The position numbers were made by a program, and so were the translations under genes. Shown one piece after another: positions 33,433 through 43,890 of a DNA stretch of 64,000 nucleotides (position 1 is the stretch's first letter; each line of letters begins with the position of its first letter). The notes below the pieces were generated by a model. That model did no database searches. It was given only the letters and a program-made list of their open reading frames with translations, and was not told where the DNA came from. Source of the stretch: Alphaproteobacteria bacterium (GTDB lineage Bacteria; Pseudomonadota; Alphaproteobacteria; UBA9219); the NCBI GenBank assembly GCA_026225415.1, contig JAMFSS010000003.1, forward strand, positions 1 through 64,000. The letters are read 5' to 3'.

Positions 33433-33915
33433 TTACGCGGGTTTTTTGGCTTCCTCGCGCGGCACCAGCATGGCGGTATAGGTCGCTTCGGCGCAGAGTC
33501 TATCGCCGACAAAGGCTTCGCCGATAAATTTCCAAACCTGTCCGCGCGAACGGTCTTTGCGCACTTTGATATGCAGCGTGTCGCCCGGCACAACCGGGTG
33601 ACGGAAACGCGCATTTTCAATGGTCATGAAATAGACGATATGCGTGTCGCAACTGACGCCTTCCATCGACGCGACGACGAGCGTGGCGGAAGTTTGCGCC
33701 ATTGCTTCGACGATCAAAACGCCGGGCATGATCGGGTGGCCGGGGAAATGGCCTTGAAAGGTGGGTTCGTTGGCCGTGACATTTTTGATGCCGGTGCAGC
33801 TTTCGCCCGCGATGATGTCGATCACGCGGTCGATCAGCAAGATGGGATAACGGTGCGGGATCAACGCCATGATGCCGATGGTGTCGAGCGAGGTGGGGAC
33901 TTTATGTGTGGTCAT
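33433..33915 (-). CDS. fabZ: 3-hydroxyacyl-ACP dehydratase
   Basis: A 160-residue hot-dog fold dehydratase (fatty-acid elongation, cytosol). The PHRYPILLIDRV and GHFPGHPIMPGVLIVEAMAQ motifs contain the active His and Glu. Family-length. The gap to lpxA (155 bp) holds an imperfect GC hairpin and aaggggcgggg repeat. Shares hydroxyacyl-ACP pools with LpxA. Confidence 0.94.
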   Translation of the reverse strand: MTTHKVPTSLDTIGIMALIPHRYPILLIDRVIDIIAGESCTGIKNVTANEPTFQGHFPGHPIMPGVLIVEAMAQTSATLVVASMEGVSCDTHIVYFMTIENARFRHPVVPGDTLHIKVRKDRSRGQVWKFIGEAFVGDRLCAEATYTAMLVPREEAKKPA

Positions 33916-34006
33916 GTCGAAGGCTCCGTTGCAGGCAGCCTTTATAGCGGGGTTTTTTTGGTGATGCTAGGGGGTGGCGGGCTGTGGGATGGCGTGGGGG
34001 CAAAGA

Positions 34007-34036
34007 AAAACCCCGCAGTTTGGGCTGCGGGGTTTT
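34007..34036. terminator. Bidirectional intrinsic terminator
   Basis: Perfect 12-bp stem aaaaccccgcag/ctgcggggtttt with a 6-nt loop, A-run before and T-run after. It lies just downstream of the minus-strand lipoprotein gene at 34054 and so ends that transcript; fabZ starts 90 bp further left. Confidence 0.85.
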
Positions 34037-34053
34037 GGGTAAGCGTATAAGGC

Positions 34054-34455
34054 TTAGTTGTAGGTAAAAGCTGCTGTCTGACGGGTGCTGTTGATATCCG
34101 TATAAAAAGCTTTGTTGCTTCTGACACAGCTTGTGGCGTCTGCCGTTTTTTTGTCCACGAGCTGCTTGTCCGCGACGGCGTCATAAGGAGGCGCGCCATT
34201 AATCTTGGGCAAATTTGCTGCGAGGCCTGCGATCAAATCCGATGGGCCATAATTCGTTGTATCGCTGCCATTGGCTTTGGGGCACTCAATCTGGCGCAAA
34301 GCGGCGGTGTTGTTGCTTGCAATGACGGCCGAGATAGCCGCCGCTGCCTGGTCGGGTTTGATATCGCCGGATTGGTGGTTGGATGTGTCGATCTTACATC
34401 CGCCAAGCGCCAAAACGGCGGCGGCTGTGAATGAAACGGAAATAACTTTACGCAT
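34054..34455 (-). CDS. Putative lipoprotein
   Basis: A 133-residue protein with signal peptide and lipobox (VLALGGC). The mature part is hydrophilic with two more Cys (IECPKA, TSCVRSN). Family not recognised. It is flanked by terminators on both sides, so it is transcribed alone. The TAAC at the end of the coding region is the stop. Confidence 0.68.
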   Translation of the reverse strand: MRKVISVSFTAAAVLALGGCKIDTSNHQSGDIKPDQAAAAISAVIASNNTAALRQIECPKANGSDTTNYGPSDLIAGLAANLPKINGAPPYDAVADKQLVDKKTADATSCVRSNKAFYTDINSTRQTAAFTYN

Positions 34456-34598
34456 GATAATCCCCTAAGAATGTGAAAAACGGATGCAGAGGCTACGACT
34501 GGGGCGTGTTTTGGCGCAAGGGAAAGTTATGGTTAATGGGAGATTTTTTTGGGGTGGGGGGAGAACAGAGTCATATCCCGCGCAGACGCGCGGCGATA

Positions 34599-34623
34599 GA
34601 TGCCGGATCAAGTCCGGCATGAC
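34599..34623. repeat. GGATC-type palindrome, variant
   Basis: gatgccggatcaagtccggcatgac, a palindrome of the dispersed class that also appears at 43886 and 47881 with other stems. Intergenic, between the 34054 lipoprotein gene and pal. Confidence 0.6.
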
Positions 34624-34648
34624 GGTGTCCTTGATACTAGATAACAAA

Positions 34649-34676
34649 AAAGCCTGCAACTTGCGTTGCAGGCTTT
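34649..34676. terminator. Intrinsic terminator after pal
   Basis: Perfect 12-bp stem aaagcctgcaac/gttgcaggcttt with a 4-nt loop, preceded by an A-run on the plus strand (a T-run for the minus-strand pal transcript). Confidence 0.85.
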
Positions 34677-34701
34677 GATGTTTTAGCGGTGGTCGTAAGG
34701 C

Positions 34702-35193
34702 TTATTGAGCCGTTACGGTCACAGCGCGGCGGTTTTGCGCCCATGCGGCTTCGTTGCTGCCAACGACTGCGGGACGTTCCTTGCCATAGCTAATGGTTTC
34801 AACGCGCGAAGCGGAGATACCAGCGGCGACGAGGTAGTTCTTGGCAGCTGTTGCGCGGCGTTCGCCGAGCGCGATGTTATATTCGCGCGTGCCACGTTCG
34901 TCGGCATGGCCTTCGAGCGTAACTTTCGAGCTGCTGTACTTCTTGAGCCAAGCGGCCTGACGGTCGAGCGTTGCTTGCGCTTCGCTGCTCAGGTCGGACT
35001 TGTCATAACCAAAGAAAACGCGGTCGCCAACATTGACGACCAGATCTTCTTGCGTGCCGGGACGCGCTGCGCCCTTGCCCAGACCGTTGCCGGCGCCGCC
35101 ATTGGCGCTGCCGTCGCCATTGTTATCGCCCGTCGTGTCGCAAGCCGAGACCATAGCCAGGACTGCCATAAGGCACATAAATTTTTTCAACAT
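34702..35193 (-). CDS. pal: Peptidoglycan-associated lipoprotein Pal
   Basis: A 163-residue Pal: lipobox VSAC after a short signal peptide, a Gly/Asn-rich linker, then the OmpA-type domain with VFFGYDKSDLSSEAQATLDRQAAWL and LEGHADERGTREYNIALGERRA, which binds meso-diaminopimelate. It tethers the outer membrane to the wall and works with TolB. The ATG at 35193 has a gaagggggaaa site. The usual tolQRAB neighbours are not beside it, so the Tol-Pal genes are split in this genome. Confidence 0.93.
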   Translation of the reverse strand: MLKKFMCLMAVLAMVSACDTTGDNNGDGSANGGAGNGLGKGAARPGTQEDLVVNVGDRVFFGYDKSDLSSEAQATLDRQAAWLKKYSSSKVTLEGHADERGTREYNIALGERRATAAKNYLVAAGISASRVETISYGKERPAVVGSNEAAWAQNRRAVTVTAQ

Positions 35194-35427
35194 CGTTTCC
35201 CCCTTCAGGAATTTGGCGCTATGCCGAGATAGATTGACATTGCGTTTTTCATCGGGGGAACCCCTTTGGAAACACGCAACAAGATATTCTCTCCGTAGCC
35301 AAGACCAGTTTTGTGGAAAAAACGCGGGAGGGAATTGAATTAAGGCAAAGTAATCGTTTGATGTGGCTAAATCAAGGCACATTCTAGTCTTGGTCGTAAT
35401 TAAACGATGCGCATCCGCGGAATCGCT

Positions 35428-35844
35428 TTAGAAGCGAACCTGGCTTGGCATCATCATGGTTTTGGCGGGAAAGCTGTGGGTTGCGCGGTTGGCGCCCAGC
35501 CCAAGGGTAAGCCCATAGCCGTGACCCGCTTTGTTATGGCCGTCTTCGGTGGCGGCCTGACGGTAATAACGCATGACATAGACCCGAATCGCGGCGGTCA
35601 GCGAGCTGTCATCCTTTTTTTGCAGCGAGATGCTGGTACAAATCTGGTGGATGGTGGCGCGTTCGCGGCGGCAGAGTTCGCGCAAACCGTCCCACATTTC
35701 GGGTTCCAGACGCACGCTGGTGCGGTGGCGCGATACGATGATATTCTGGCTGATCAGGCTGCTGCGCGACACTTTGGGTGCCGCGTCTGTTGGGGTGGCT
35801 GGGGCATTAACGGCTGTGGGGGAGAGGCTGTTTGGCGCGTTCAT
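35428..35844 (-). CDS. Ribbon-helix-helix domain protein
   Basis: A 138-residue protein with a disordered front and a RHH_4-type domain: RHRTSVRLEPEMWDGLRELCRRERATIHQICTSI is the strand-helix-helix. Such alphaproteobacterial proteins are DNA-binding and some regulate envelope genes, but no target is visible. The ATG at 35844 starts the conserved part; upstream codons in the ORF track are not needed. Confidence 0.78.
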   Translation of the reverse strand: MNAPNSLSPTAVNAPATPTDAAPKVSRSSLISQNIIVSRHRTSVRLEPEMWDGLRELCRRERATIHQICTSISLQKKDDSSLTAAIRVYVMRYYRQAATEDGHNKAGHGYGLTLGLGANRATHSFPAKTMMMPSQVRF

Positions 35845-35997
35845 GGTACATCCCTTTGGTTGAGGAGAGGGGGGAAGGAAAGGTAGTAAAGTAAAGAAAC
35901 AATACATCCATAGGTTGTATATGAACATGACAATACAACTATGACAATAGGTTTTATGGTTAATTTTTTATGATTATTCGTTACCAAACCGTAATGA

Positions 35998-36492
35998 TTA
36001 CGGATTGCGGTGTTGGATGGCGTCCAAAGCGCCTTGCAAGATATAGGCGGCAGCCATTTTGTCGATGACCTCCTCGCGGCGCTTGCGGGTCATGTCGCCT
36101 TCGATAAGCATGCGCTGCACGGCGGCGGTGGAGAATCTTTCATCCCAGAACAGAACCGGAAAATCGGGCGGCAGGATTTTTTCGGCTGTCAGATTGCGCA
36201 TAAAGGCGCGCGCCGCCTGCGCCATGGCGCCAGATCTTCCTTGTGACCCGCCTTCCAGATTTTTGGGCAACCCCATGACGATGCCGCCAATCGTGCGGTC
36301 GCGCATCAATGCTTGCAGGGCTGCGGCATCGGCGGGAAATTTGCTGCGGTTAATGGTGCCGATCGGCGATGCGATTTTCAGGTTGGGATCGGATACCGCA
36401 ACGCCTATCGCTTTGGTGCCGTAATCCAGCCCCAACAGACAATGGTTGGCGGGCAGAAGCGGGATAAATTCGGACGGGTTGCGAAGAAGCAT
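35998..36492 (-). CDS. ruvX: Holliday junction resolvase-like RuvX/YqgF
   Basis: A 164-residue YqgF with an RNase H-like fold. LLGLDYGTKAIGVAVSD carries the first Asp, GGIVMGLPKNLEGG and FWDERFSTAAVQ the next acidic residues. The family processes the 16S rRNA 5' end and is proposed to resolve junctions. Divergent from gatC, an arrangement often seen in alphaproteobacteria. Confidence 0.92.
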   Translation of the reverse strand: MLLRNPSEFIPLLPANHCLLGLDYGTKAIGVAVSDPNLKIASPIGTINRSKFPADAAALQALMRDRTIGGIVMGLPKNLEGGSQGRSGAMAQAARAFMRNLTAEKILPPDFPVLFWDERFSTAAVQRMLIEGDMTRKRREEVIDKMAAAYILQGALDAIQHRNP

Positions 36493-36563
36493 TGTATCCT
36501 TTATGAACAGAAGGTCACTGATACTAATGAAATCGCGCCCCTTCAGCAAAGCAAAGTTATCGC

Positions 36564-36851
36564 ATGAGCATTGATCAAAAGACCGTCGCCAAAATCGCCC
36601 ATCTGTCGCGGTTGAAGATTCCCGCCGATGAGCAAATCGGTGTGGCGGGCGAATTGAATAACATTCTGGGCTGGGTTGCGCAGCTGGACGAGGTGAATGT
36701 GGACGGGGTTGAACCCTTGGCCAGCGTTAATGACGCGGCGTTGCGCGCGCGGCCGGATATTGTGAATGATGGCGGGCGGCCGGAGGATATTCTTGCCAAT
36801 GCTCCTGCAAAGACAGCAGATTTTTTTACGGTGCCGAAGGTGGTTGAATAA
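36564..36851 (+). CDS. gatC: Asp/Glu-tRNA amidotransferase subunit C
   Basis: A 95-residue GatC, which wraps around GatA and stabilises the GatCAB complex that converts Glu-tRNA(Gln) and Asp-tRNA(Asn) to the amide forms. VAKIAHLSRLKIPADE, NILGWVAQLDEVNVDGVEPLASV and the C-terminal FFTVPKVVE are typical. 87 bp before gatA, the gap holding a ccctcgcccgcaagggtcgggg hairpin. Confidence 0.93.
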   Translation: MSIDQKTVAKIAHLSRLKIPADEQIGVAGELNNILGWVAQLDEVNVDGVEPLASVNDAALRARPDIVNDGGRPEDILANAPAKTADFFTVPKVVE

Positions 36852-36938
36852 GACCCCCACCCCCTTACCCTCGCCCGCAAGGGTCGGGGGAGTCCGCAAC
36901 AGACAATGAAATGCTTAATTGCAAGGAACAAAAGTAAG

Positions 36939-38420
36939 ATGACAAAGCTTACCGATTTGACGATTAGCGACGCGCTTGATGGATTGGCGGCGAAGAAGTT
37001 TAGTGCGTTGGAGCTGACGGATGCGCATATCGCCGGTATGGAGAGCGCGCGCGGGTTGAACGCCTATATCACCGAAACGCCGGAGCTGGCGCGCAAGCAG
37101 GCGCAAGAATCCGATGCGCGGCGTGCGGCGGGAAATGCCGGCGCGTTGGATGGTATTCCGCTGGCGATAAAAGATTTGTATTGCACCAAAGGCGTGCGCA
37201 CCACGGCGGCCAGCAAAATTCTGGAAAATTTTGTGCCGACTTATGAATCGACCGTGTCGCAGAAATTGCTGGATGCCGGTTCGATAACTTTGGGTAAAAC
37301 GAACCTCGATGAATTCGCGATGGGTTCGGGCGGCGTGACATCGGCCTTTGGCCCCGCGATAAGCCCTTGGTCGGGCGCGGATCCTGTGAACGCCGTTCGC
37401 AAATTGGTTCCGGGTGGATCGTCTTCGGGTTCTTCCACAGCTGTTGCGGCGCGTATTGCGATGGGCGCGACCGGCACCGATACCGGCGGTTCTATTCGTC
37501 AACCCGCCAGTGTTACTGGAACGGTGGGCATTAAACCAACCTATGGCCGTTGTTCGCGTTGGGGCATTATTGCTTTTGCATCGTCGCTGGATCAGGCGGG
37601 GCCGATGACGCGCAGCGTGGAAGATTCCGCGCGTATGTTGCAGGTGATGGCCGGATATGATGTGAAAGATTCAACATCTGTGGATGTCGACGTGCCGGAT
37701 TATGTCGCGGCGCTGGGTGGTTCGGTCAAGGGCATGAAGATTGGTTTGCCGCGCGAATATCGCATTGATGGCATCAATCCCGAAACTGATGCGCTGTGGC
37801 AAAAGGGCGCACAGATGTTGCGCGATGCGGGCGCAGAGGTGATAGAGATTTCGTTGCCGCACACCAAATATGCCTTGCCGGTTTATTATATTATCGCGCC
37901 CGCCGAAGCTTCATCGAATCTGGCGCGTTATGACGGGGTGCGTTTCGGTTTGCGCGTGCCGGGTGAAAATCTGAACGATATGTATGCCTCCACCCGCTTT
38001 GCCGGATTTGGCAAGGAAGTGCGGCGGCGGATTATGATCGGGACTTATGTTTTGTCTTCCGGTTATTACGATGCGTTTTACCGCAAGGCGCAACGCGTGC
38101 GCCGTTTGATCCGTAATGATTTCGATGAAGCGTTTAAAAATTGCGATGCTATTTTGACGCCCGCCGCGCCCGGAACGGCGTTTGCGATTGGCGAGAAGCA
38201 AGATGATCCTTTGCAGATGTATCTGGAAGATGTGTTTACGGTCACATTGAATCTGGCGGGGTTGCCCGGCATTTGCGTGCCGGTTGGGTTGGCCAAAAAC
38301 GGCCTGCCGATGGGTTTGCAATTGATTGGCCGCGCTTTTGACGAGGCGGGTTTGTTCACCGTTGCTTCGGTCTTGGAAAAGGCGGCGGGGTTTGAGGGTC
38401 GGCCTGCTTTTACGGCGTGA
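36939..38420 (+). CDS. gatA: Asp/Glu-tRNA amidotransferase subunit A
   Basis: A 493-residue amidase-signature enzyme that releases ammonia from glutamine. Catalytic Lys in [10 protein letters not shown], Ser residues in [14 protein letters not shown] and [12 protein letters not shown]. The ATG at 36939 after caaaagtaag starts the family sequence MTKLTDLTI; the ORF track start is 33 nt upstream. gatB does not follow; it must lie outside the window. Confidence 0.94.
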   Translation: MTKLTDLTISDALDGLAAKKFSALELTDAHIAGMESARGLNAYITETPELARKQAQESDARRAAGNAGALDGIPLAIKDLYCTKGVRTTAASKILENFVPTYESTVSQKLLDAGSITLGKTNLDEFAMGSGGVTSAFGPAISPWSGADPVNAVRKLVPGGSSSGSSTAVAARIAMGATGTDTGGSIRQPASVTGTVGIKPTYGRCSRWGIIAFASSLDQAGPMTRSVEDSARMLQVMAGYDVKDSTSVDVDVPDYVAALGGSVKGMKIGLPREYRIDGINPETDALWQKGAQMLRDAGAEVIEISLPHTKYALPVYYIIAPAEASSNLARYDGVRFGLRVPGENLNDMYASTRFAGFGKEVRRRIMIGTYVLSSGYYDAFYRKAQRVRRLIRNDFDEAFKNCDAILTPAAPGTAFAIGEKQDDPLQMYLEDVFTVTLNLAGLPGICVPVGLAKNGLPMGLQLIGRAFDEAGLFTVASVLEKAAGFEGRPAFTA

Positions 38421-38427
38421 GTAAAGA

Positions 38428-38940
38428 TTAGAAGCCGGGGCGCGGTATGTGCGGGCCTTTGTTTGCCGGCGCATCGTCACGTTTGGGTGAAGGTGTCCAT
38501 GCCTGCTCGGTTTTTGTCAGCAAGTCCGTATTGCCCGTTTCGCGCGCTTTTTTCGCGATAAAATTCAGATAATCCAGTGCGCCGATATCGCCGCCGTCCA
38601 TCGCTGCGCCCAAATGCGGAAGCGCTTTTTCGTAATTCTGTTCAAAGCGCGCGGTGGCGGGGTAAAGTTCCGGGCTATAGATAATGCCGTCGGTATAGGC
38701 TCTGCCCAGATAATAGGATGCTTCCGAACTGCCGCGGGTTTCGGCGTCTTGCCACAGGGCCATGGCCTTGGCGGGATCGGCTTCAAGGCCTCTGCCTTCT
38801 GCATCCAGACCGCGCGCATAGCGCAAACCCAGATGGCAGAGAGCCTTGGTGTCGCCATTTCGAGCCAGCACATTCAACAATACCGATGGCAATAACGTGC
38901 GATATTCCAAACGGCCTGCTTCATTATCCTGGGTTGGCAT
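38428..38940 (-). CDS. Sel1-repeat-like protein
   Basis: A 170-residue protein with helical pairs of Sel1/TPR type: LCHLGLRYARGLDAEGRGLEADPAKAMALW and SSEASYYLGRAYTDGII are clear units. These solenoids bind other proteins. No signal peptide. ATG at 38940 with a ggaga site; a GTG precedes it. Convergent with gatA, 7 bp apart. Confidence 0.72.
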   Translation of the reverse strand: MPTQDNEAGRLEYRTLLPSVLLNVLARNGDTKALCHLGLRYARGLDAEGRGLEADPAKAMALWQDAETRGSSEASYYLGRAYTDGIIYSPELYPATARFEQNYEKALPHLGAAMDGGDIGALDYLNFIAKKARETGNTDLLTKTEQAWTPSPKRDDAPANKGPHIPRPGF

Positions 38941-39162
38941 CACTATGTCTCCGCATAAAGGTAATTTGTTATGGGGCGACTATAACATGAAATAATTTCA
39001 AGAAATAGTTTCACGACATTTCTATTGTTATCTTATTGATCTTTATTGATTATTTATTCTTGAGAGGGGGATTATTGGGCAGCGCAGCATTTCATCGGCT
39101 GAATTTACAAAAAATATGTGTTGGCGCTTGTTTGACATCTTTAAGGGGCATAGCGTTTGTTT

Positions 39163-39636
39163 ATGTATTTAGAAGATCCTTTTTTACGACCCTGCATGAC
39201 CCTATCGCCTGAACAGGTGGCGGCAGAACTGTTTGAGAAAAAAAAGAAATTGCCCGCAGAAACCGTACAAGATTTTCTGGATGGGCTGGAATCGGAATTT
39301 GAGGCCCATCCTGTGGAAACTTGCAAAATATGGTGCGCGCTTGTGGAAGAAAACGCCGATTCCCCAAAACTGACAAAAGCTCTGGCTGAAAAGCAAATCA
39401 TGTATGGACAGAAATTGATGAAAATGGCCGGTTATCAGGGCCGTATGTTATTGATGGATACGGCCGATTTCTGTGTGGGGCATGGCCAGAAAAATCTGGG
39501 GCTTCAATTGAGGGCGAATTATATAATATTGCGGGGTGCTTCACAGGAAGCGGCATGGTCCAAGGCTGCCGCGCCGGAACAAACCCCATGCAGGCCGTGG
39601 CAGAAAATACGCAATGTTTTAGGGCTTAAACCGTAA
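39163..39636 (+). CDS. Hypothetical protein
   Basis: A 157-residue mostly helical soluble protein (SPEQVAAELFEKKKKLP, LTKALAEKQIMYGQKLMKMAG). No family recognised. The ORF track start is a TTG; an ATG two codons later is chosen. An aagggg word 15 nt upstream is a weak ribosome site. Preceded by a 220-bp AT-rich gap in which I see no other gene. Confidence 0.5.
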   Translation: MYLEDPFLRPCMTLSPEQVAAELFEKKKKLPAETVQDFLDGLESEFEAHPVETCKIWCALVEENADSPKLTKALAEKQIMYGQKLMKMAGYQGRMLLMDTADFCVGHGQKNLGLQLRANYIILRGASQEAAWSKAAAPEQTPCRPWQKIRNVLGLKP

Positions 39637-39639
39637 AGC

Positions 39640-40101
39640 CTATTTCGTCGTGGTGTCTTTGAAATCCAGCGTGTAATCGCGGGTATTGGCGCCGAGGTCG
39701 AGTTCCTGAAATCCGGTCGATTGGTAATTGCGCGACGCGCAATCATTATCGCCTTCGACGCGGAACGCTTTGTCATCGGTGCAGAAAATATATTTGCCCG
39801 ACCAGATGGTGGGCGGCGCGTCTTTGGTCGTTTGGGTCAAGGCATGCGCATAGTAAAAATAGAAACGTTGCGACAGGGATTCATTGAACACCCGCGAACA
39901 TTGGCCCGATTCGATGCGCCACCAGCCTTCGGAGATCCAGTCGTCGGATGTCGTATCCGCCGTATCGCGGTAACCCAATGCGGCTTCGATAGGCCCCGTG
40001 GTGCGGTTACAGAAGGACATGGCGGCTGACGCCTTATGCGGCGCGATCAAAAGCGCGGACAGGAGTATGAGGGGGAGAAGGCGGGCGGTAAAATTCTTCA
40101 T
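39640..40101 (-). CDS. DUF1036 exported protein
   Basis: A 153-residue DUF1036 protein with a signal peptide (LLPLILLSALLIAPHKASAA). The mature part begins with MSFCNRTTGPIEAALGYRD and has SEGWWRIESGQCSRV and YYAHAL, the hallmarks of the family. Known from alphaproteobacteria and other groups, function unknown, probably periplasmic. Convergent with the preceding gene, 3 bp apart. Confidence 0.85.
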   Translation of the reverse strand: MKNFTARLLPLILLSALLIAPHKASAAMSFCNRTTGPIEAALGYRDTADTTSDDWISEGWWRIESGQCSRVFNESLSQRFYFYYAHALTQTTKDAPPTIWSGKYIFCTDDKAFRVEGDNDCASRNYQSTGFQELDLGANTRDYTLDFKDTTTK

Positions 40102-40253
40102 AACTCGTCAATAGATGATGTTTATACCTGTCGGTGCCTCTTTGGCGGCTCTTGAGTTCAGGCCGATAATAAGGTTAACTTCCTCTATCACAGTTTGGCG
40201 GCCTACGCCAAGCCCTGCCTTAAGATTTTTTTCCTTTTGCCCCCAGGATCGCC

Positions 40254-42947
40254 ATGCCCATTACCGCCGGACAGGATACGCTGAAAACCCGCAAAAGCTT
40301 GCAAGTGGGGGACAAATCCTATGATTATTTCAGCCTGATCGAAGCGGAAAAGACATTGGGCAGTCTGGCGCGGTTACCGTTCAGTTTGAAAGTCCTGCTT
40401 GAAAATTTATTGCGCTATGAAGATGGCCGTTCGGTCACCGTCAATGATGTGAAGGCGATTGGCGAATGGTTGAAAACCTTCAAAAGCGATACCGAAGTGG
40501 CGTATCGCCCGACCCGCGTTTTGATGCAGGATTTTACCGGTGTTCCCGCCGTTGCCGATCTGGCCGCGATGCGCGATGCGACAATCGCCGCCGGTGGCGA
40601 TGCGCGCAGCATTAATCCGCTTTGTCCCGTTGATCTGGTCATCGACCATTCGGTGATGATCGATTATTTCGGCGCACCCGACGCGTTGGAAAAAAACGTG
40701 GCGCGCGAGTTTGAACGCAACGGCGAACGCTATGAATTTTTAAAATGGGCGCAAAAGTCGTTTAATAATTTCCGCGTCGTGCCGCCGGGCATGGGTATTT
40801 GCCATCAGATTAATCTGGAATATCTGGCGCAAACCGTATGGACGGATGTAGACCAAAGTGGCAAAGCCGTTGCGTATCCCGACACCTGCGTGGGTACCGA
40901 CAGCCACACGACGATGATCAATGGGTTGGCCGTGTTGGGTTGGGGCGTTGGCGGTATCGAAGCCGAAGCCGCGATGTTGGGGCAACCCGTGTCGATGCTG
41001 ATTCCCGAAGTGGTCGGTTTTAAATTGACCGGCAAATTGCGCGAAGGCATGACCGCGACCGATCTGGTTCTGACCGTCACGCAGATGCTGCGCAAAAAAG
41101 GCGTGGTCAATAAATTCGTCGAATTTTATGGCCCTGGCTTGGATGATATGTCGCTGGCCGATCGCGCGACGATTGCCAATATGGCGCCGGAATATGGCGC
41201 GACATGCGGGTTGTTCCCGATTGACAAGGAAACGATTAATTATCTGCAATTCACGGGCCGCGATCCCGAACGGATTGCGTTGGTTGAAGCGTATGCCAAG
41301 GCGCAAGGCATGTGGCGCGATTCCACGACGCCTGATCCCGTCTTCACCGATGTGTTATCGTTGGATTTGGCGACGGTCGAAGCCTGCGTTGCCGGACCGA
41401 AATTGCCGCAAGGCCGCGTGCCGTTGGGTAATGTGCCGGCCGAATTTGAAAAAGAATTGGCGGGTGGGTTTAAGGTCACGGCGGAAACGCGCGGCAAGGC
41501 TGTGCCCATCACCGGTATGGATGCGTCATTGAAACATGGCGATGTGGTGATTGCGGCGATTACGTCATGCACCAACACATCGAACCCCAGCGTGTTGATC
41601 GCTGCCGGTCTGGTCGCGAAAAAAGCGCATGAACGCGGGTTGAAGGTTAAGCCGTGGGTGAAGACATCGCTGGCGCCGGGGTCGCAAGTTGTGACCGATT
41701 ATCTGGCCAAGGCCGGATTGCAGACACATTTGAACGCGCTTGGTTTCAATATTGTCGGTTATGGCTGCACGACCTGTATCGGTAATTCGGGCCCCTTGCC
41801 CGAAGCGGTTTCGACGGCGGTGGTGGCGGGTGATTTGGTGGCAGCTGCTGTGCTTTCGGGCAACCGTAATTTTGAAGGGCGCGTGAACCCGCATTGCAAG
41901 GCAAATTATCTGGCGTCGCCGCCTTTGGTGGTGGCTTATGCGTTGGCCGGTAGCATCACGATTGATTTGCAAACGCAACCGATCGGCGTGGATGCGAACG
42001 GTGCGTCGGTGTTCCTGCGCGATATCTGGCCGAAGACCGCCGAAATTCAGGAAACGATGCGTGCCGCGCTTACGCCCGCGATGTTCCGCGAACGTTATGC
42101 GCATGTGTTTTCGGGCGATACCGCGTGGCAGGATATCAAGGTTGAAGAAAGCCTGACCTATAAATGGCAGGAAAAATCGACCTATGTGAAATTGCCGCCG
42201 ATCTTCCATAATATGCAGGCTGTTGGCGATGTGCGCGATGTGCATGGCGCAAGATTGCTGGCGTTGCTGGGCGACAGCATCACGACCGATCATATTTCAC
42301 CCGCCGGTGATATTAAGAAGAGCAGCCCGGCCGGAAAATATCTGGTGGAGCATGGTGTGCCGGTTGAAGAATTTAATTCTTATGGCGCGCGGCGCGGTAA
42401 TCACGAAGTGATGATGCGCGGCACCTTCGCCAATATCCGTATCAAGAACGAGCTTATGGGCGGTGCCGAAGGCGGCAACACCAAGCATTTCCCCGAAGGC
42501 GTCGATATGGCGATTTACGACGCCGCCATGCAATATCAGGCTGACGGCGTGCCGTTGGTGGTTGTGGCGGGCAAGGAATATGGCACCGGTTCTTCACGCG
42601 ATTGGGCAGCCAAGGGCACCAAATTGCTGGGCGTCAAGGCAGTGATTGCGGAATCTTTTGAACGTATTCATCGGTCGAATCTGGTCGGTATGGGCGTGTT
42701 GCCGCTGGAATTTAAAAATGGCATGACGCGTAAAGATTTAAACCTGACCGGTTTGGAAAAATTTGATGTGATCGGTGTCGAAGCCGGGTTGAAACCACGC
42801 ATGGAATTGATTGTGACCGTTACCTATGCCGATGGCGCGGTGAAACAGGTTCCGACTTTGTGCCGTATCGATACGCTGGATGAAATTGATTATTTCAAGA
42901 ATGGCGGGATTTTGCCTTATGTTCTGCGGAGTTTGGCGGGGAAGTAA
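40254..42947 (+). CDS. acnA: Aconitate hydratase A
   Basis: An 897-residue AcnA/IRP-type aconitase (citrate to isocitrate, TCA cycle). Iron-sulfur cysteines are in [17 protein letters not shown] and [27 protein letters not shown], the [14 protein letters not shown] linker and [15 protein letters not shown] of the swivel domain are complete. Family-typical length. Monocistronic, with a GC hairpin right after the stop. Confidence 0.96.
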   Translation: MPITAGQDTLKTRKSLQVGDKSYDYFSLIEAEKTLGSLARLPFSLKVLLENLLRYEDGRSVTVNDVKAIGEWLKTFKSDTEVAYRPTRVLMQDFTGVPAVADLAAMRDATIAAGGDARSINPLCPVDLVIDHSVMIDYFGAPDALEKNVAREFERNGERYEFLKWAQKSFNNFRVVPPGMGICHQINLEYLAQTVWTDVDQSGKAVAYPDTCVGTDSHTTMINGLAVLGWGVGGIEAEAAMLGQPVSMLIPEVVGFKLTGKLREGMTATDLVLTVTQMLRKKGVVNKFVEFYGPGLDDMSLADRATIANMAPEYGATCGLFPIDKETINYLQFTGRDPERIALVEAYAKAQGMWRDSTTPDPVFTDVLSLDLATVEACVAGPKLPQGRVPLGNVPAEFEKELAGGFKVTAETRGKAVPITGMDASLKHGDVVIAAITSCTNTSNPSVLIAAGLVAKKAHERGLKVKPWVKTSLAPGSQVVTDYLAKAGLQTHLNALGFNIVGYGCTTCIGNSGPLPEAVSTAVVAGDLVAAAVLSGNRNFEGRVNPHCKANYLASPPLVVAYALAGSITIDLQTQPIGVDANGASVFLRDIWPKTAEIQETMRAALTPAMFRERYAHVFSGDTAWQDIKVEESLTYKWQEKSTYVKLPPIFHNMQAVGDVRDVHGARLLALLGDSITTDHISPAGDIKKSSPAGKYLVEHGVPVEEFNSYGARRGNHEVMMRGTFANIRIKNELMGGAEGGNTKHFPEGVDMAIYDAAMQYQADGVPLVVVAGKEYGTGSSRDWAAKGTKLLGVKAVIAESFERIHRSNLVGMGVLPLEFKNGMTRKDLNLTGLEKFDVIGVEAGLKPRMELIVTVTYADGAVKQVPTLCRIDTLDEIDYFKNGGILPYVLRSLAGK

Positions 42948-42976
42948 TTTCTTGCCGTAAGTGACGGTGGTTATTC

Positions 42977-43010
42977 TCCTCTCCCTCCATAAAAATGGGT
43001 GGAGAGGGAT
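42977..43010 (+). terminator. Probable terminator after acnA
   Basis: Imperfect stem cctctccctccat/atgggtggagagg with a short AT loop, followed by gatttt. It lies 30 bp after the aconitase stop. Two mismatches in the stem make it weaker than the other terminators listed. Confidence 0.55.
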
Positions 43011-43037
43011 TTTGACATTCGTGCTTGCGGCAGAAGA

Positions 43038-43292
43038 TTAACCGCCAACGCCGGGTTTGTTTTCTGCGGCGGCAGATGGTTGTGTGTCAGGGCGGTTGGC
43101 TGCACTGCGGTCGGCGGCTTCAAGAGCGGCGGCGCGGAAGGCATGCAATGTAGAAAATACGCCCAGGGCTCCTATCATTCCAACAGCCAATGGGTTTACG
43201 GGATTTGGGGGAGGGCTTATAACAACAGCTGTCAACAGACCTGCTTGTATAGAAGCTAGAGTTGTAAGAATACCAAAATGGCTTGCCATCAT
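43038..43292 (-). CDS. Small membrane protein
   Basis: An 84-residue protein with two hydrophobic helices (ILTTLASIQAGLLTAVVIS and VGMIGALGVFSTLHAFRAAAL) and a polar, Pro/Asn-rich end. A ggagaatt site lies before a double ATG. Family not recognised. It sits between the aconitase and TlpA-like genes, with AT-rich flanks. Confidence 0.6.
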   Translation of the reverse strand: MMASHFGILTTLASIQAGLLTAVVISPPPNPVNPLAVGMIGALGVFSTLHAFRAAALEAADRSAANRPDTQPSAAAENKPGVGG

Positions 43293-43389
43293 AATTCTCC
43301 AAATAAGTTTAAAAGTATTAGCGCATTATACAAGGCATCAAATAGCCCCACAATGATTAAAATAGTTTCGTTGCAGAGTTCATTGATTT

Positions 43390-43890
43390 TCAAGGGATTT
43401 TGGAGTGAAGAAAATCCACGGCTTCGGGCGATGACCAATCCGCTTCGCCTTCAAGGCGGGCGATCTCGTTGCCTTGCGGGTCGATCAGGAGCGTGGTGGG
43501 CAGGCCGTTCAGATGGAAGGCTGACGGAGCCGTTCCTGCGGTGTCGATAGCGACAGGCAAATTGGCGATGTTGTGGGTTTTATAGAAACCGGTCACGATG
43601 GCATCGCCGCGATCTTCGGACAATGTGACGATATGCAGCTTTTTATCGCCGAATTGTTTTTGTAACGCATCAAGCGACGGCATTTCATGTGTGCAGGGCG
43701 CGCACCATGTTGCCCAGATATTCAACAAGATGTAGGAACCGCGAAAATCCGATAGCGCATGCTGTGCGTTATTGGCGTCGGTATAGACAAAGGGCGGAAT
43801 TTTTTGCGGTGGGGTTGTTGTGTGAATGCGGTCGGTGAGGGTTGTGGCGTGGGCGGCTGAGGAAAGCACAAGAATAAAAACTGCTGTCAT
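43390..43890 (-). CDS. TlpA-like thiol-disulfide protein
   Basis: A 166-residue exported thioredoxin-fold protein. The signal peptide is short (MTAVFILVLSSAAHA). The active site is ATWCAPCTHEMPSL; LPTTLLIDPQGNEIARLEG holds the cis-Pro. Such TlpA/ResA-type proteins reduce cysteines in the periplasm, for example in cytochrome c maturation. The ATG and its purine-rich site lie inside a GGATC palindrome, so a repeat insertion shaped this gene's start. The track ORF begins far upstream inside era. Confidence 0.85.
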   Translation of the reverse strand: MTAVFILVLSSAAHATTLTDRIHTTTPPQKIPPFVYTDANNAQHALSDFRGSYILLNIWATWCAPCTHEMPSLDALQKQFGDKKLHIVTLSEDRGDAIVTGFYKTHNIANLPVAIDTAGTAPSAFHLNGLPTTLLIDPQGNEIARLEGEADWSSPEAVDFLHSKIP